A stretch of 64,000 bases of DNA from Desulforudis sp. Its GTDB lineage: Bacteria > Bacillota > Desulfotomaculia > Desulfotomaculales > Desulforudaceae. The position numbers and the translations under genes are program-made. The stretch spans positions 49,703 to 113,702 of the forward strand of contig QZIR01000017.1 in the NCBI GenBank assembly GCA_003604975.1, given 5' to 3'. Below, piece after piece: positions 8,804 through 16,496 of this stretch. The number at the start of each line of letters is the position of its first letter. Positions within the stretch are counted from its first letter, which is position 1. Below the pieces are notes generated by a model. It did no database searches and was not told the DNA's origin. It worked only from the letters and a program-made list of their open reading frames with translations.

Positions 8804-9496
8804 CTAATGACGCCCTACCCCCTGAATCCGGTACAACACCGAGTTGATAATGAAGGCCAACGCCAGGAGGACAATCCCCAATCCGATCGCCATCTCGAAG
8901 TTGCCCCTGCGGGTCTCCAGGACAATGGCACTGGTCATCACCCTGGTCTTGCCCTCGATGTTTCCGCCCACCATCATCACCGCCCCAACCTCGGCCATCA
9001 GCCGGCCCAGGCCGGTGACAACCGCTCCGGTAATGGCGAGGCGGGCTTCGCGGATGATCGTCAGTGCCACCTGCCAGGCGCTGGCCCCCAGGGAAACCGC
9101 GGTATCCCGGATTTCCCGGTCTTTGCTCCGTACGGCAATCATAGTCAGCCCAGTCACAATCGGCAGGGCCAGGATGGTCTGGGCTAGGATCATCGCCGTC
9201 GGTGAAAATAATAGGTTGAGTACTCCGAACGGTCCCGCCGAAGAAAGAAGCAGATATACGAATAACCCGACCAGCACCGGAGGCAGTCCCATCAGGGTAT
9301 AGAGAATCTGGGCAAGCCACCGCACCCGGTGCGCCGGTGCAAGGCCCAGCCAGGTACCCAGAGGGATACCCGCGGCCGACGCCAACAGGACCGAGACCCC
9401 GGATACCAGCAGCGACATCCAGATGATCTGCATCATCGCCGGGTCACGTGTGATGATCAGGCTGAATGCCTGGCTAAGGCCGTCCCAGATGACCAA
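8804..9496 (-). CDS. tupB: tungstate ABC transporter permease TupB
   Basis: A 230-residue inner-membrane permease with about five hydrophobic segments and the EAA loop (DTAVSLGASAWQVALTIIREA) through which TupC couples. The start is probably the TTG at 9496 with AAAGGAG only 3 bases upstream; the spacing is short but no better start exists in frame. It lies between tupA and tupC, separated from tupA by a 108-base spacer holding a hairpin that could lower expression relative to the binding protein. Confidence 0.92.
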   Translation of the reverse strand: MVIWDGLSQAFSLIITRDPAMMQIIWMSLLVSGVSVLLASAAGIPLGTWLGLAPAHRVRWLAQILYTLMGLPPVLVGLFVYLLLSSAGPFGVLNLLFSPTAMILAQTILALPIVTGLTMIAVRSKDREIRDTAVSLGASAWQVALTIIREARLAITGAVVTGLGRLMAEVGAVMMVGGNIEGKTRVMTSAIVLETRRGNFEMAIGLGIVLLALAFIINSVLYRIQGVGRH

Positions 9497-9516
9497 CCAC
9501 TCCTTTAATAAAGGAT

Positions 9517-9546
9517 GGGGGGATGAAAGGCGGGGCCTCTCATCCG
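9517..9546 (-). other. intercistronic hairpin between tupA and tupB
   Basis: GGATGAGAGG and CCTTTCATCC on the minus strand pair around a short CCCCG loop. No U-tract follows, so full termination is unlikely. Such hairpins commonly protect the upstream binding-protein message, making more TupA than TupB/TupC; that role is inferred from position. Confidence 0.5.
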
Positions 9547-9604
9547 CTTTCCCGGAAATATCACACTCTCAGGGGGGTGCCTTTGATACCCTGGAGTTTA
9601 ATTA

Positions 9605-10477
9605 CTATTGAGCGTTGGGGTAGAACAGCTGCTCCCCGTGCTGCTTGAAGCCGGCGATAAGCTGCTGACCCTCATCGGAAACAAAGAACTGGATGAGCGC
9701 GGTGGCTCCGTCATAATTAATGTGAGGGTTCTTTTCGGGGTTCGGCACCATGATGCCATACTGGTTGAATAGCGCCTGGTCACCCTCCACCAGAACCACC
9801 AAGTTCAGCTTGTCCCGTAGGGCGATGTAGGTGCCCCGGTCGGTCAGGGTGTAGCCCTGCTGCTCACTGGTCATGCGGAGAACATCGCCCATGCCCTGTC
9901 CCACCGACTGGTACCAGTTGCCCTGCGGATTGGTACCCGCCTTCTTCCAGATCGATTTCTCCTTGGAGTGGGTGCCGGAATCGTCGCCCCGGGACACAAA
10001 GACGGCCTCCTTTTCAGCAACCTGCTGGAAAGCCGCGGCGGCGTCCGCGCTGCCCTTGATTCCTACCGGGTCATCCGTCGGCCCCACGACCACGAAGTCA
10101 TTGTACATTACGTCCTGCCGGTCGACAAAGAAGCCCTCCTGCACCAACTGCCGTTCCTTGTCCTTTGCGTGCACCAGCAACACGTCTGCATCGCCGCGCT
10201 TCCCCACCTCCAGCGCCGCTCCGGTACCCATTGACAGAACGGAAACCCTGTAGTTGTACTTCTCCTCGAACACTGGAAGGATCTCGTCCAAAAGACCGCT
10301 GTCGTAAGTGCTGGTAGTTGTGGCCAACTTTAGTTCCTGGGGAGGTTCCTGCGAAGTACCGTCTTGACCGCCGCTGGTCAAAGTACCGCCCTGCCCGCAT
10401 CCGGCGGCGACTATCAGAACCAGCAGGACAAGTACCGTTAGGCGCCATCCTCGAACCCATGGATTAGTTGTTTTCAT
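9605..10477 (-). CDS. tupA: tungstate-binding lipoprotein TupA
   Basis: A 290-residue secreted solute-binding lipoprotein. A basic N-terminus and hydrophobic core end in the lipobox VAAGC (about residues 24-28). The mature part begins with the TupA hallmark LATTTSTYDSGLLD and includes RGDADVLLVHA and SRGDDSGTHSKE, the oxoanion-binding motifs of the TupA family rather than ModA. The ATG at 10477 is chosen because AAGGAGGA lies 8 bases upstream; an upstream ATG in frame has no such site. It is the first gene of the cofactor operon and lies behind two riboswitch-like elements. Confidence 0.93.
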   Translation of the reverse strand: MKTTNPWVRGWRLTVLVLLVLIVAAGCGQGGTLTSGGQDGTSQEPPQELKLATTTSTYDSGLLDEILPVFEEKYNYRVSVLSMGTGAALEVGKRGDADVLLVHAKDKERQLVQEGFFVDRQDVMYNDFVVVGPTDDPVGIKGSADAAAAFQQVAEKEAVFVSRGDDSGTHSKEKSIWKKAGTNPQGNWYQSVGQGMGDVLRMTSEQQGYTLTDRGTYIALRDKLNLVVLVEGDQALFNQYGIMVPNPEKNPHINYDGATALIQFFVSDEGQQLIAGFKQHGEQLFYPNAQ

Positions 10478-10513
10478 TGCCAAATCCTCCTTACGATTCT
10501 TCATTCATTCGGC

Positions 10514-10628
10514 TTGAGCACCATGTTTCCAAAATCGTAGACTACCCAAGGCTCACCCGTTTCCAGGCAAACCCTGCCGGCCCGGCGACCCTGGTTCATC
10601 CTGTAGGTCGAAGGGCTCGGAGCAATCG
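10514..10628 (-). promoter_or_regulatory. second Moco/Tuco-type riboswitch candidate, next to the tupA ribosome binding site
   Basis: The leader shares with the first element the core CAGGG, a 5-base stem (GUUUG with UGAGC) capped by CCUGGAAACGG, and a following GCCU. The 5' flank CUCCGAGCCC also matches that of the first copy (CUCCGAAUCU). It ends about 30 bases before the Shine-Dalgarno sequence of tupA and has no terminator of its own, so if functional it would act on translation. The 3' part (UUGGG in place of CUCCC) departs from the usual motif, so this copy may be weaker or degenerate. Confidence 0.55.
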
Positions 10629-10646
10629 TATTCCGTTTGGCCAAAC

Positions 10647-10680
10647 AAAAAAGCCGGGTTGCGCAAAGGGCGACCCGGCC
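10647..10680 (-). terminator. intrinsic terminator between the two riboswitches
   Basis: On the minus strand GCCGGGT and ACCCGGC pair around a 13-base loop and are followed by UUUUUU. Its place directly behind the first aptamer and before tupA makes it the likely expression platform of that riboswitch. A perfect TGTCCA/TGGACA inverted repeat just upstream (10686-10700) could take part in the alternative fold. Confidence 0.85.
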
Positions 10681-10712
10681 ACAATGTCCACAGTGGACAA
10701 TCCTGGACCAAG

Positions 10713-10812
10713 CGCTCTCCTTTCCGCAACGGGAGGCACGTCCGTTTCCAGGCGTACCCTGTCGATCCGCCGCCATAGTCCTTCTGACCACAGGCGTGCA
10801 GATTCGGAGAAA
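10713..10812 (-). promoter_or_regulatory. first Moco/Tuco-type riboswitch upstream of tupA
   Basis: The minus-strand transcript contains GUGCCUCCCGU followed by GCGGAAAGGAGAGC, closely matching the conserved 3' part of the molybdenum-cofactor riboswitch (E. coli moaA leader: CGCCUCCCGUAUCUGGAAAGG). GUACG and CGUGC form the preceding stem around a CCUGGAAACGG cap, and UUUCUCC at the 5' end can pair with GGAGAG at the 3' end to form P1. The compact form without a long P3 fits the tungsten-cofactor (Tuco) variant, and the downstream genes are a tungstate transporter and cofactor enzymes. An intrinsic terminator follows. Confidence 0.75.
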
Positions 10813-10980
10813 CTAGATCTCTTATTCGCTTTCAGCCGGGACGATTCCTGCTGGTTTTTCAACAAGTTTCTTGTCTTTGTATTGAGATTTCGTTGCCAAA
10901 TTGTTACTACTTTGTTCACAGTTTCGTCACAACTAATGTTCATACTAGGAGTAAGCAGGTGCAAGGAGGTGAAATCATTC

Positions 10981-11487
10981 GTGAAAAGCAAACTAGTCGT
11001 ACTCGTACTGACCCTGGTTTTCGTCTTTGCCGCAATCCAGACCGCTTCAGCCGGCTGGGGCGGGGGGCAAAGCATGAAAATGCGGCAAAACCCCGTGAAC
11101 ATGACGGACCAGCTTGGGCTCACCGCCGAGCAGGCGGCGAAAATCCGTCAGCTCCAGGAATCCCAGCAGAAGGCGATGACAGAGCTGCAAGGCAAGCTGC
11201 GCCAGGCCCGCTTTGAACTCCGCCAGCTGAGCTTCACGCCGGGCGCTACCGAAAAACAGTTGGAGTCCAAGGCCGCCGAGGTGCAAAAGCTCCAGCAGCA
11301 GAAGCTCGAACTGATGCAACAGCACCGGGATCAGATACGCGCGATCCTTACCGACGAGCAGCTGGCTCGCTGGTCTGAGGTCCGGAACGGCGGACCCTGC
11401 CCCAATCCGAACGGACCCATGAGCGGTCCGATGGGTGGGCGGGGAGCCGGCAACAGCGGGTTTTGCCCCTTCGGACAGACCCGGTAG
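10981..11487 (+). CDS. Spy/CpxP-like periplasmic LTXXQ protein
   Basis: A 168-residue exported protein. The GTG at 10981 follows AAGGAGGTG by 9 bases and starts a signal peptide (hydrophobic residues 5-20, cleavage near QTASAG). The mature part has the LTXXQ hallmark LGLTAEQAAKI and LTDEQLARW around a long glutamine-rich helix, ending in a Gly/Pro/Met-rich tail with two cysteines. Proteins of this family bind metals or act as periplasmic chaperones and dampen envelope-stress kinases. Here a response regulator and sensor kinase follow on the same strand, separated by a terminator-like hairpin, so it is probably both target and feedback partner of that system. Confidence 0.85.
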   Translation: MKSKLVVLVLTLVFVFAAIQTASAGWGGGQSMKMRQNPVNMTDQLGLTAEQAAKIRQLQESQQKAMTELQGKLRQARFELRQLSFTPGATEKQLESKAAEVQKLQQQKLELMQQHRDQIRAILTDEQLARWSEVRNGGPCPNPNGPMSGPMGGRGAGNSGFCPFGQTR

Positions 11488-11506
11488 ATATGAAGTAACA
11501 GCCTGA

Positions 11507-11545
11507 CGGGTCGCGGAAATCCGCGGCCCGCTTTTCTGTTTCAAG
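11507..11545 (+). terminator. intrinsic terminator after the Spy-like gene
   Basis: CGGGTCGCGG and CCGCGGCCCG pair around an AAAT loop, followed by a run rich in T (CTTTTCTGTTT). It lies 20 bases after the stop codon and would partly separate the Spy-like gene from the two-component genes. Confidence 0.75.
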
Positions 11546-11618
11546 CAAATGCTAATCGGTTAAATAAAGTGTATAGTGTAATTGATTACCTGGCTTTTGC
11601 GGAAGGAGGCGCTGGACG

Positions 11619-12299
11619 TTGTTCACGGGTACCATCCTAGTTGTCGACGATGAGGAGTCGGTACGTGAACTGACCCGTCTGTACCTCGAACGGGAGGGGT
11701 TCCGTGTGGAGACAGCGGCTGACGGTGAGGAGGCCCTCGCCCAGGTCGCTAACCTGCGTCCGGACCTGATCGTCCTGGATATCATGCTGCCGAAGGTGGA
11801 CGGTTGGGCCGTCTGCCGCGAGATCCGCCGGGAGTTGGTTACCCCGATCATCTTCCTTTCCGCCAAAGGCGAGGAATACGACCGTATTCTCGGGCTAGAA
11901 CTGGGCGCCGACGACTACCTGACCAAACCCTTCAGCCCGCGTGAACTGGTGGCCCGGGTCAAGGCGGTGCTCCGTCGCGGGAGTGCCGGGCCCTCGGGCA
12001 AAACCCTCCGCTACCCCGGCATGGTCATCGACGGGGCCGCGCATACCGTGGAAGTCGACGGGCAGGACCTGACCCTTGCGCCCCGCGAGTTCGAGCTGCT
12101 CTGGTTTCTTGCTTCGCACCCCGGCCAGGTATTCAGCCGCGACCAGCTGTTGACCAACGTCTGGGGCTACAGTTACCCCGGTGACCAGCGGACCGTGGAC
12201 ACGCACGTCAAGCGGCTGCGCGAGAAGATGCCGGACAAGAGCGCGTCCTGCCTGAAGACCGTCTGGGGGCGGGGCTACAAGTTCGAGGTGACATCGTGA
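11619..12299 (+). CDS. OmpR/PhoB-family response regulator
   Basis: A 226-residue DNA-binding response regulator. The receiver domain (about 1-118) has the acidic pair DDEE, the phospho-acceptor Asp in LIVLDIMLP near residue 52 and the KPFSPREL lysine; the winged-helix output domain (about 130-226) ends with RTVDTHVKRLREKM and VWGRGYKFE. The start is a TTG at 11619 with GGAAGGAGG 9 bases upstream. The stop codon overlaps the start of the kinase gene, so the two are translationally coupled. Likely target: the upstream Spy-like gene. Confidence 0.95.
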   Translation: MFTGTILVVDDEESVRELTRLYLEREGFRVETAADGEEALAQVANLRPDLIVLDIMLPKVDGWAVCREIRRELVTPIIFLSAKGEEYDRILGLELGADDYLTKPFSPRELVARVKAVLRRGSAGPSGKTLRYPGMVIDGAAHTVEVDGQDLTLAPREFELLWFLASHPGQVFSRDQLLTNVWGYSYPGDQRTVDTHVKRLREKMPDKSASCLKTVWGRGYKFEVTS

Positions 12300-13804
12300 T
12301 GGCGAACTCTCTGCTGGGGAAACTCCTGACCGCTTTCCTGCTCGTGGTCGTGATCACCCTGTCGATCACCGTCCTCGCCACCACACACCTTTTTGGCAGC
12401 TACTACACTACCGAGAAACAGCGGGAACTCACCGAACGTGGACATTCCATCGCCGACGTGATCGCTTCGGAGTTGGAAAGCCAGCCCGCCACGGGGTTGC
12501 TGCCCATCGCCCGCGGCCTCTCCGGCTATTTCGGGGAGCGCGTCTTGATCCTTGACCGGCGCGGGATGGCCCTTTCGGCCGGACACCAAGGTATGGGTAT
12601 GGGCCGGCGTCAAAGCGTGCTCGCGGAGGGCGACGTGGCCAGACTACTAAAGGGAGAAGTGGTGTCGCATACCGCGTTTGACCCCAGACTGAGCACCACC
12701 GTCCTGGCCGTAGCCGTACCCATCCTGGTGAACAACCAGACCGAGGGTACGGTGCTGATGGTCGCCCCTCTGGCCGACATCGAGGCCACCGTATCTGCGG
12801 TACGCCGGATCTCGTTCTACACGGCCGGGCTGGCCCTGTTGCTGGCCGGGGTTATTGGTTTCCTGATTTCCCGCTCGATTACCCGGCCCATCCGCGAGAT
12901 CAGCCAGGCCACTGAGCTGATGGCCAAGGGCGATTTCCAGCGTCGCGTAGAAAATAACTCCGGCGACGAAATCGGCCAGCTGGCCCGGAACTTCAATCAG
13001 CTGGCTGCCAACCTTGATCACACCCTGAGCGCCTTGAACCGGGAAAAGCATAAGATTGGGAAGATGGAGCGGCTGCGGCGTGACTTCGTGGCCGACGTCT
13101 CGCACGAGCTGCGTACTCCGCTTACCTCGGTACACGGGATCATCGAGGGGATGCTGGACGGGGTGATTGACGAGAAGCAGGCCCGAAACCAGTATCTGCC
13201 CCTGGCGTACCGTGAGACTTCGAGAATGAACCGCCTGATCCAGAACCTGCTTGACCTGTCCCGGCTGGAAGCCGGGAACCACACGTGGGAGATCCACGCC
13301 GTGGACCTGGGTGAAGCGGTCTCGCGGGTCCTCTCACGGTTGCAGCCCCAGATTGCGGACGCCGACGTTGAGGTCAGGGTAAACGTCCCGGCCGACCTGC
13401 CGCCGATCCCGGCCAACGAGGAGCGCCTCGAACAGGTCTTGACTAACCTGGTCTCGAACGCCGTACATTATTCACCGCCGTCCGGTATTATCGATATTGA
13501 AACCAAAATGGGGCCTGGGGAAAGGATCACCGTTTTTGTCCGTGACGATGGCCCGGGGATACCGGAAAAGGACCTACCGTATATCTGGGAGAGGTTCTAC
13601 CGGGTGGATAAGTCCCGTTCCCGTAATGCCGGCGGAACGGGACTGGGGTTGGCGATCGTAAAGGAGATCATTGAAGCCCACGGCGGTACGGTGCAGGTGG
13701 AGTCGGCGCCCGGACGGGGATCGACCTTCAGCTTCACCCTACCCCTGCACCGGGAAACGGAAAACCCCGGGGCCGATCCCGATCGGGCTCCCCGGGGTTA
13801 CTGA
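12296..13804 (+). CDS. membrane sensor histidine kinase
   Basis: A 502-residue kinase: TM1 at about residues 8-30, an extracytoplasmic loop of about 135 residues, TM2 at about 172-192, HAMP to about 245, HisKA with phospho-acceptor His270 in VADVSHELRTPL, and HATPase_c with NLVSNAVHYS, DDGPGIPEKD and GGTGLGLAIVKE. The GTG at 12296 overlaps the response regulator stop. Partner of the regulator upstream; with the Spy-like protein it resembles a Cpx-type envelope or metal stress circuit. The last codons form a large hairpin (AACCCCGGGG/CCCCGGGGTT, 13763-13799) and overlap the convergent ArsR gene by 7 bases. Confidence 0.95.
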   Translation: MMANSLLGKLLTAFLLVVVITLSITVLATTHLFGSYYTTEKQRELTERGHSIADVIASELESQPATGLLPIARGLSGYFGERVLILDRRGMALSAGHQGMGMGRRQSVLAEGDVARLLKGEVVSHTAFDPRLSTTVLAVAVPILVNNQTEGTVLMVAPLADIEATVSAVRRISFYTAGLALLLAGVIGFLISRSITRPIREISQATELMAKGDFQRRVENNSGDEIGQLARNFNQLAANLDHTLSALNREKHKIGKMERLRRDFVADVSHELRTPLTSVHGIIEGMLDGVIDEKQARNQYLPLAYRETSRMNRLIQNLLDLSRLEAGNHTWEIHAVDLGEAVSRVLSRLQPQIADADVEVRVNVPADLPPIPANEERLEQVLTNLVSNAVHYSPPSGIIDIETKMGPGERITVFVRDDGPGIPEKDLPYIWERFYRVDKSRSRNAGGTGLGLAIVKEIIEAHGGTVQVESAPGRGSTFSFTLPLHRETENPGADPDRAPRGY

Positions 13805-14112
13805 TTCAGGAGTTCCAAACGCTCATGCGCTTGCTGCAGCAGAATTTCACGCGCGTGGTCCAGCATCCGGAAAGCCGCGTCCTGCCGTACCCAGTACATC
13901 ATCTTCATCCCGTCCTTGCGTGAACCCAGGATGCCGGCCTTCTTCAACACGGCCAGGTGCTGCGAGACATTCGACTGTTCCAGTTCCAGCTCGGCCATGA
14001 TCTCGCACACGCAGCGCTCCCCGTCCCGCAGGCTCTCTACGATTCGCACCCGCGTAGGATGACCCACAGCCTTGAAAATTTCGGCCTGCATAACCCAGAT
14101 GTCCGAAGCCAT
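13798..14112 (-). CDS. ArsR-family metalloregulator
   Basis: A 104-residue winged-helix repressor (FKAVGHPTRVRIVESL, LEQSNVSQHLAVLKKAGIL). It keeps the ERCVCEIM sequence in the position of the ELCVCD As(III)/Sb(III) site of ArsR, so thiol-metalloid sensing is plausible. The ATG at 14112 is chosen because GGGAG lies 8 bases upstream; two upstream in-frame starts overlap that site. It converges with and overlaps the histidine kinase by 7 bases. No arsenic resistance gene is next to it, so the target is unknown; a palindrome upstream suggests autoregulation. Confidence 0.9.
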   Translation of the reverse strand: MASDIWVMQAEIFKAVGHPTRVRIVESLRDGERCVCEIMAELELEQSNVSQHLAVLKKAGILGSRKDGMKMMYWVRQDAAFRMLDHAREILLQQAHERLELLNQ

Positions 14113-14136
14113 ACACATTACTCCCAATCTGGATAA

Positions 14137-14154
14137 GGATATGCTAATATATCC
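14137..14154. promoter_or_regulatory. palindrome upstream of the ArsR gene (candidate operator)
   Basis: GGATAT and ATATCC are inverted around a 6-base centre, just upstream of the Shine-Dalgarno sequence of the ArsR gene. AT-rich inverted repeats of this kind are typical ArsR/SmtB binding sites. Binding is inferred from position only. Confidence 0.5.
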
Positions 14155-14202
14155 AATCTAAACGCTGGAGGCCGAAAAGTCAAGCCGGATCGGCAACCAC
14201 GG

Positions 14203-14754
14203 TTATTTTCCGGGGATCACCCGCTTGGACGGGAACACTCCCCCGTGAATGGACCGGGCGTCGGTAATGTTAAAGAAGATTCCGGGATCACATTTGTTCA
14301 GGATATTGCAGGCTCGGTGCAGGTCCTTGCGTTTGATCAGAATAAACAGCACCTTGCGCGGGCCATCGCGTCCCTCGCCGGTCACCACCGTCACCCCGAA
14401 ACCGGCGTGCCGGAGCATGACCGTCAGTTCCGGCACCAGGTCCAGCGGCGGGAAGACCTGCAGGGAGATGAAACCCATGGCCAGACGCTCCTCGATCAGA
14501 CTCCCGATGTAGTTTCCGGTCGCAAAGCCAGCCGCATAGGCCAGGATTTTGCCCGGATCGGTAAGCCCGTCCTGCAGGACGTAGTTCAGGATCACGATGA
14601 AGATACAGACCTCGACGAAACCGACCAGGGCCGCCCAGAGCCTGCGCCCACGGGTAAGCAGGAGTACGCGCAGGACATCGAGGGACATGTCCCCGACCCG
14701 CGCCACAAAGATCACCAGGTAGCCCACGAGCATTCCCACCCAAGCTGCGTCCAT
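14203..14754 (-). CDS. UPF0316 (DUF2179/DUF5698) membrane protein
   Basis: A 183-residue protein: two or three N-terminal transmembrane segments (YLVIFVARVGDMSLDVLRVL, VEVCIFIVILNYVLQDG) followed by a cytoplasmic DUF2179 domain with GFGVTVVTGEGRDGPRKVLF. The family is widespread in Firmicutes; its function is not established. The start is uncertain: ATG 14754 fits family length, although its GGTGGGAG is very close; longer in-frame starts would overlap the neighbouring dipeptidase gene. Confidence 0.8.
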   Translation of the reverse strand: MDAAWVGMLVGYLVIFVARVGDMSLDVLRVLLLTRGRRLWAALVGFVEVCIFIVILNYVLQDGLTDPGKILAYAAGFATGNYIGSLIEERLAMGFISLQVFPPLDLVPELTVMLRHAGFGVTVVTGEGRDGPRKVLFILIKRKDLHRACNILNKCDPGIFFNITDARSIHGGVFPSKRVIPGK

Positions 14755-14894
14755 AACTCCCACCCATTTCAACGGGGCACACATAAAGGCAGCCCAAACG
14801 GAAAGCTGCCTATAGTGCTCCGGAAAATCACATTCAACCTCTAGTATAAGACCGGCGGAGTTAAAGTCAACCCACTCTGTCCGTTTCCCCGAAG

Positions 14895-16244
14895 CTATCT
14901 CAACGGTACGTCCAGAACCGGGTACTCCCACCAGTCAGGGCTGTCAAAATGCCACCATTCATGGGTCACGGGCACGAAGCCCTCGGCGGTCATCGCCTTC
15001 TGGAGCAAATCCCGGTGTCGGCGTGACTCGGCACTCCCGCCCTGGTAATAACGGTCGGCCTGCACGGAGAACCCGTCGAAATCCGTGGGCATCTCCACGT
15101 CCTTACCGTCCAAAGTCACCAGAGTAACGTCAACCGCCGCCCCCCGGTTATGACGCGAACCACCGTTCGGCGGCGCGATGTAGCGACGGTCCGGCACCAC
15201 GTCCCACAGCAACTGCTGCGCCGAGGCCGGGCGGTAGGCGTCCCACACCTTGAGCCGGTAGCCCTGCTTCTTCAGGCGGGCATTGACCCGTACCAGGCGT
15301 TCGGCCACCGGCAGTGCCAGATAGGCCTGCGAGGCACCGTAGATCCGCTTGCCGGTGAAGTTGTGCGTGGTGGCGTAACGAATGTCCGTGACGATGGTCG
15401 GATCAAGGGCTGCAACTTCCACCAGGGGTAACTCGATAAAGTCATTATACAGGTAAAAGTCCTGGATCCGGTAGACCAGTACGGTCGCTTTCCGCAAGGT
15501 GCTCTCCGGGTAGACCCGGACAATATCGTCCGGGTCGAGTGCTGCGGCCGCGGCCAACACCTCTTCCGGCTTTGCCGAACGGCTCAGGGACGGGTGCTCA
15601 GCCGACAGGAGCGCCTCGGTCCGCAGGATGCGCTCTCCCTCACCCCACATTTTACCGGGGTCCGGTATCCCGTAGAAAACCGCACCCACATTCCGGACAT
15701 TGGGTCGCGGGTCTTCCTGGTCACCGACCGGACGGGCATAGACGTCGTCAAAAGACCCGACGCCCAAGACGGCAAACTTCCCGGAATAACTGGCCCGCAA
15801 AGCCTCGTACAGCTCAGAGAGCGGCACCGGATCCCCGGTACTCAGCTTGTATACCGCCACCGGCTGGTTTCCCTGCTCCAGGCCGAGCAGGTAGGCCGAG
15901 TTCACAAAAGAACCCGTAGACTGCAGTTCTCCCGCATAATTCGCGGGCCGGACATAAGCCCTGCCGTTCACCACGAAGAGCTTTCCCACGGGATCCGTAA
16001 TGTGCAAAGCCCCGGAGCCAAAGGCGACGAGCATGTCCTGTACCGGGTGCTGTCTGGTCGCCTGGGCCGACGAAGTTCCAATCAGGAAGGCGTTGGCATT
16101 TTCCTTAAAACTCGCCGACTTCCGGAACTCCCGGGTACTGTCGCCGAGAGCGGGGTACAGCAGGGCAAGAAGCACCGCCAGAACCAGCGGCAGCAGCATC
16201 TTGACCACGGTCTTGCCGCGTTTGCCCTTGCTGGACCGTATCAT
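14895..16244 (-). CDS. membrane-anchored VanX-type D-Ala-D-Ala dipeptidase with an extra N-terminal domain
   Basis: A 449-residue protein. Residues 1-40 contain one hydrophobic anchor (LLPLVLAVLLALLYPALG). Residues about 270-449 are a peptidase M15D domain: VWDAYRPASAQQ, zinc ligands in SRHNRGAAVDV (His365, Asp372) and the catalytic EWWHF (Glu429, His432). It should cleave D-Ala-D-Ala outside the membrane. The middle 220 residues have no family I recognise; VanX enzymes are normally about 200 residues. No vanA/vanH or VanRS genes are adjacent, so a role in peptidoglycan dipeptide turnover is more likely than vancomycin resistance. Confidence 0.85.
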   Translation of the reverse strand: MIRSSKGKRGKTVVKMLLPLVLAVLLALLYPALGDSTREFRKSASFKENANAFLIGTSSAQATRQHPVQDMLVAFGSGALHITDPVGKLFVVNGRAYVRPANYAGELQSTGSFVNSAYLLGLEQGNQPVAVYKLSTGDPVPLSELYEALRASYSGKFAVLGVGSFDDVYARPVGDQEDPRPNVRNVGAVFYGIPDPGKMWGEGERILRTEALLSAEHPSLSRSAKPEEVLAAAAALDPDDIVRVYPESTLRKATVLVYRIQDFYLYNDFIELPLVEVAALDPTIVTDIRYATTHNFTGKRIYGASQAYLALPVAERLVRVNARLKKQGYRLKVWDAYRPASAQQLLWDVVPDRRYIAPPNGGSRHNRGAAVDVTLVTLDGKDVEMPTDFDGFSVQADRYYQGGSAESRRHRDLLQKAMTAEGFVPVTHEWWHFDSPDWWEYPVLDVPLR

Positions 16245-16496
16245 TTACACCCCTCTACCTTCCAATGCCTGTCAGTTTGAGACCATAGCCCCAAGAATCC
16301 GGGACAGGGGTCCCTTCAGTGGTCAATTCTTCGCGATCCACTTTAGTCAGGTATCTTATTATCATACTAATGTCACTCAACTGTATCAAGGCGGCCTCAT
16401 CCGAAGGCGGATTTTGTATTTCTACTCATGACGGCAGGAAATCTATTCCATAAATAGAATTTATAGTGGCATACTCTCTCCTTTGGAAGGGAAGGC

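Noticed and set aside
10468..10980. Long N-terminal extension of the Spy-like protein
   Set aside because: The frame is open but is antisense to the riboswitch leader and has no signal peptide; the GTG at 10981 has an ideal ribosome site and signal sequence.
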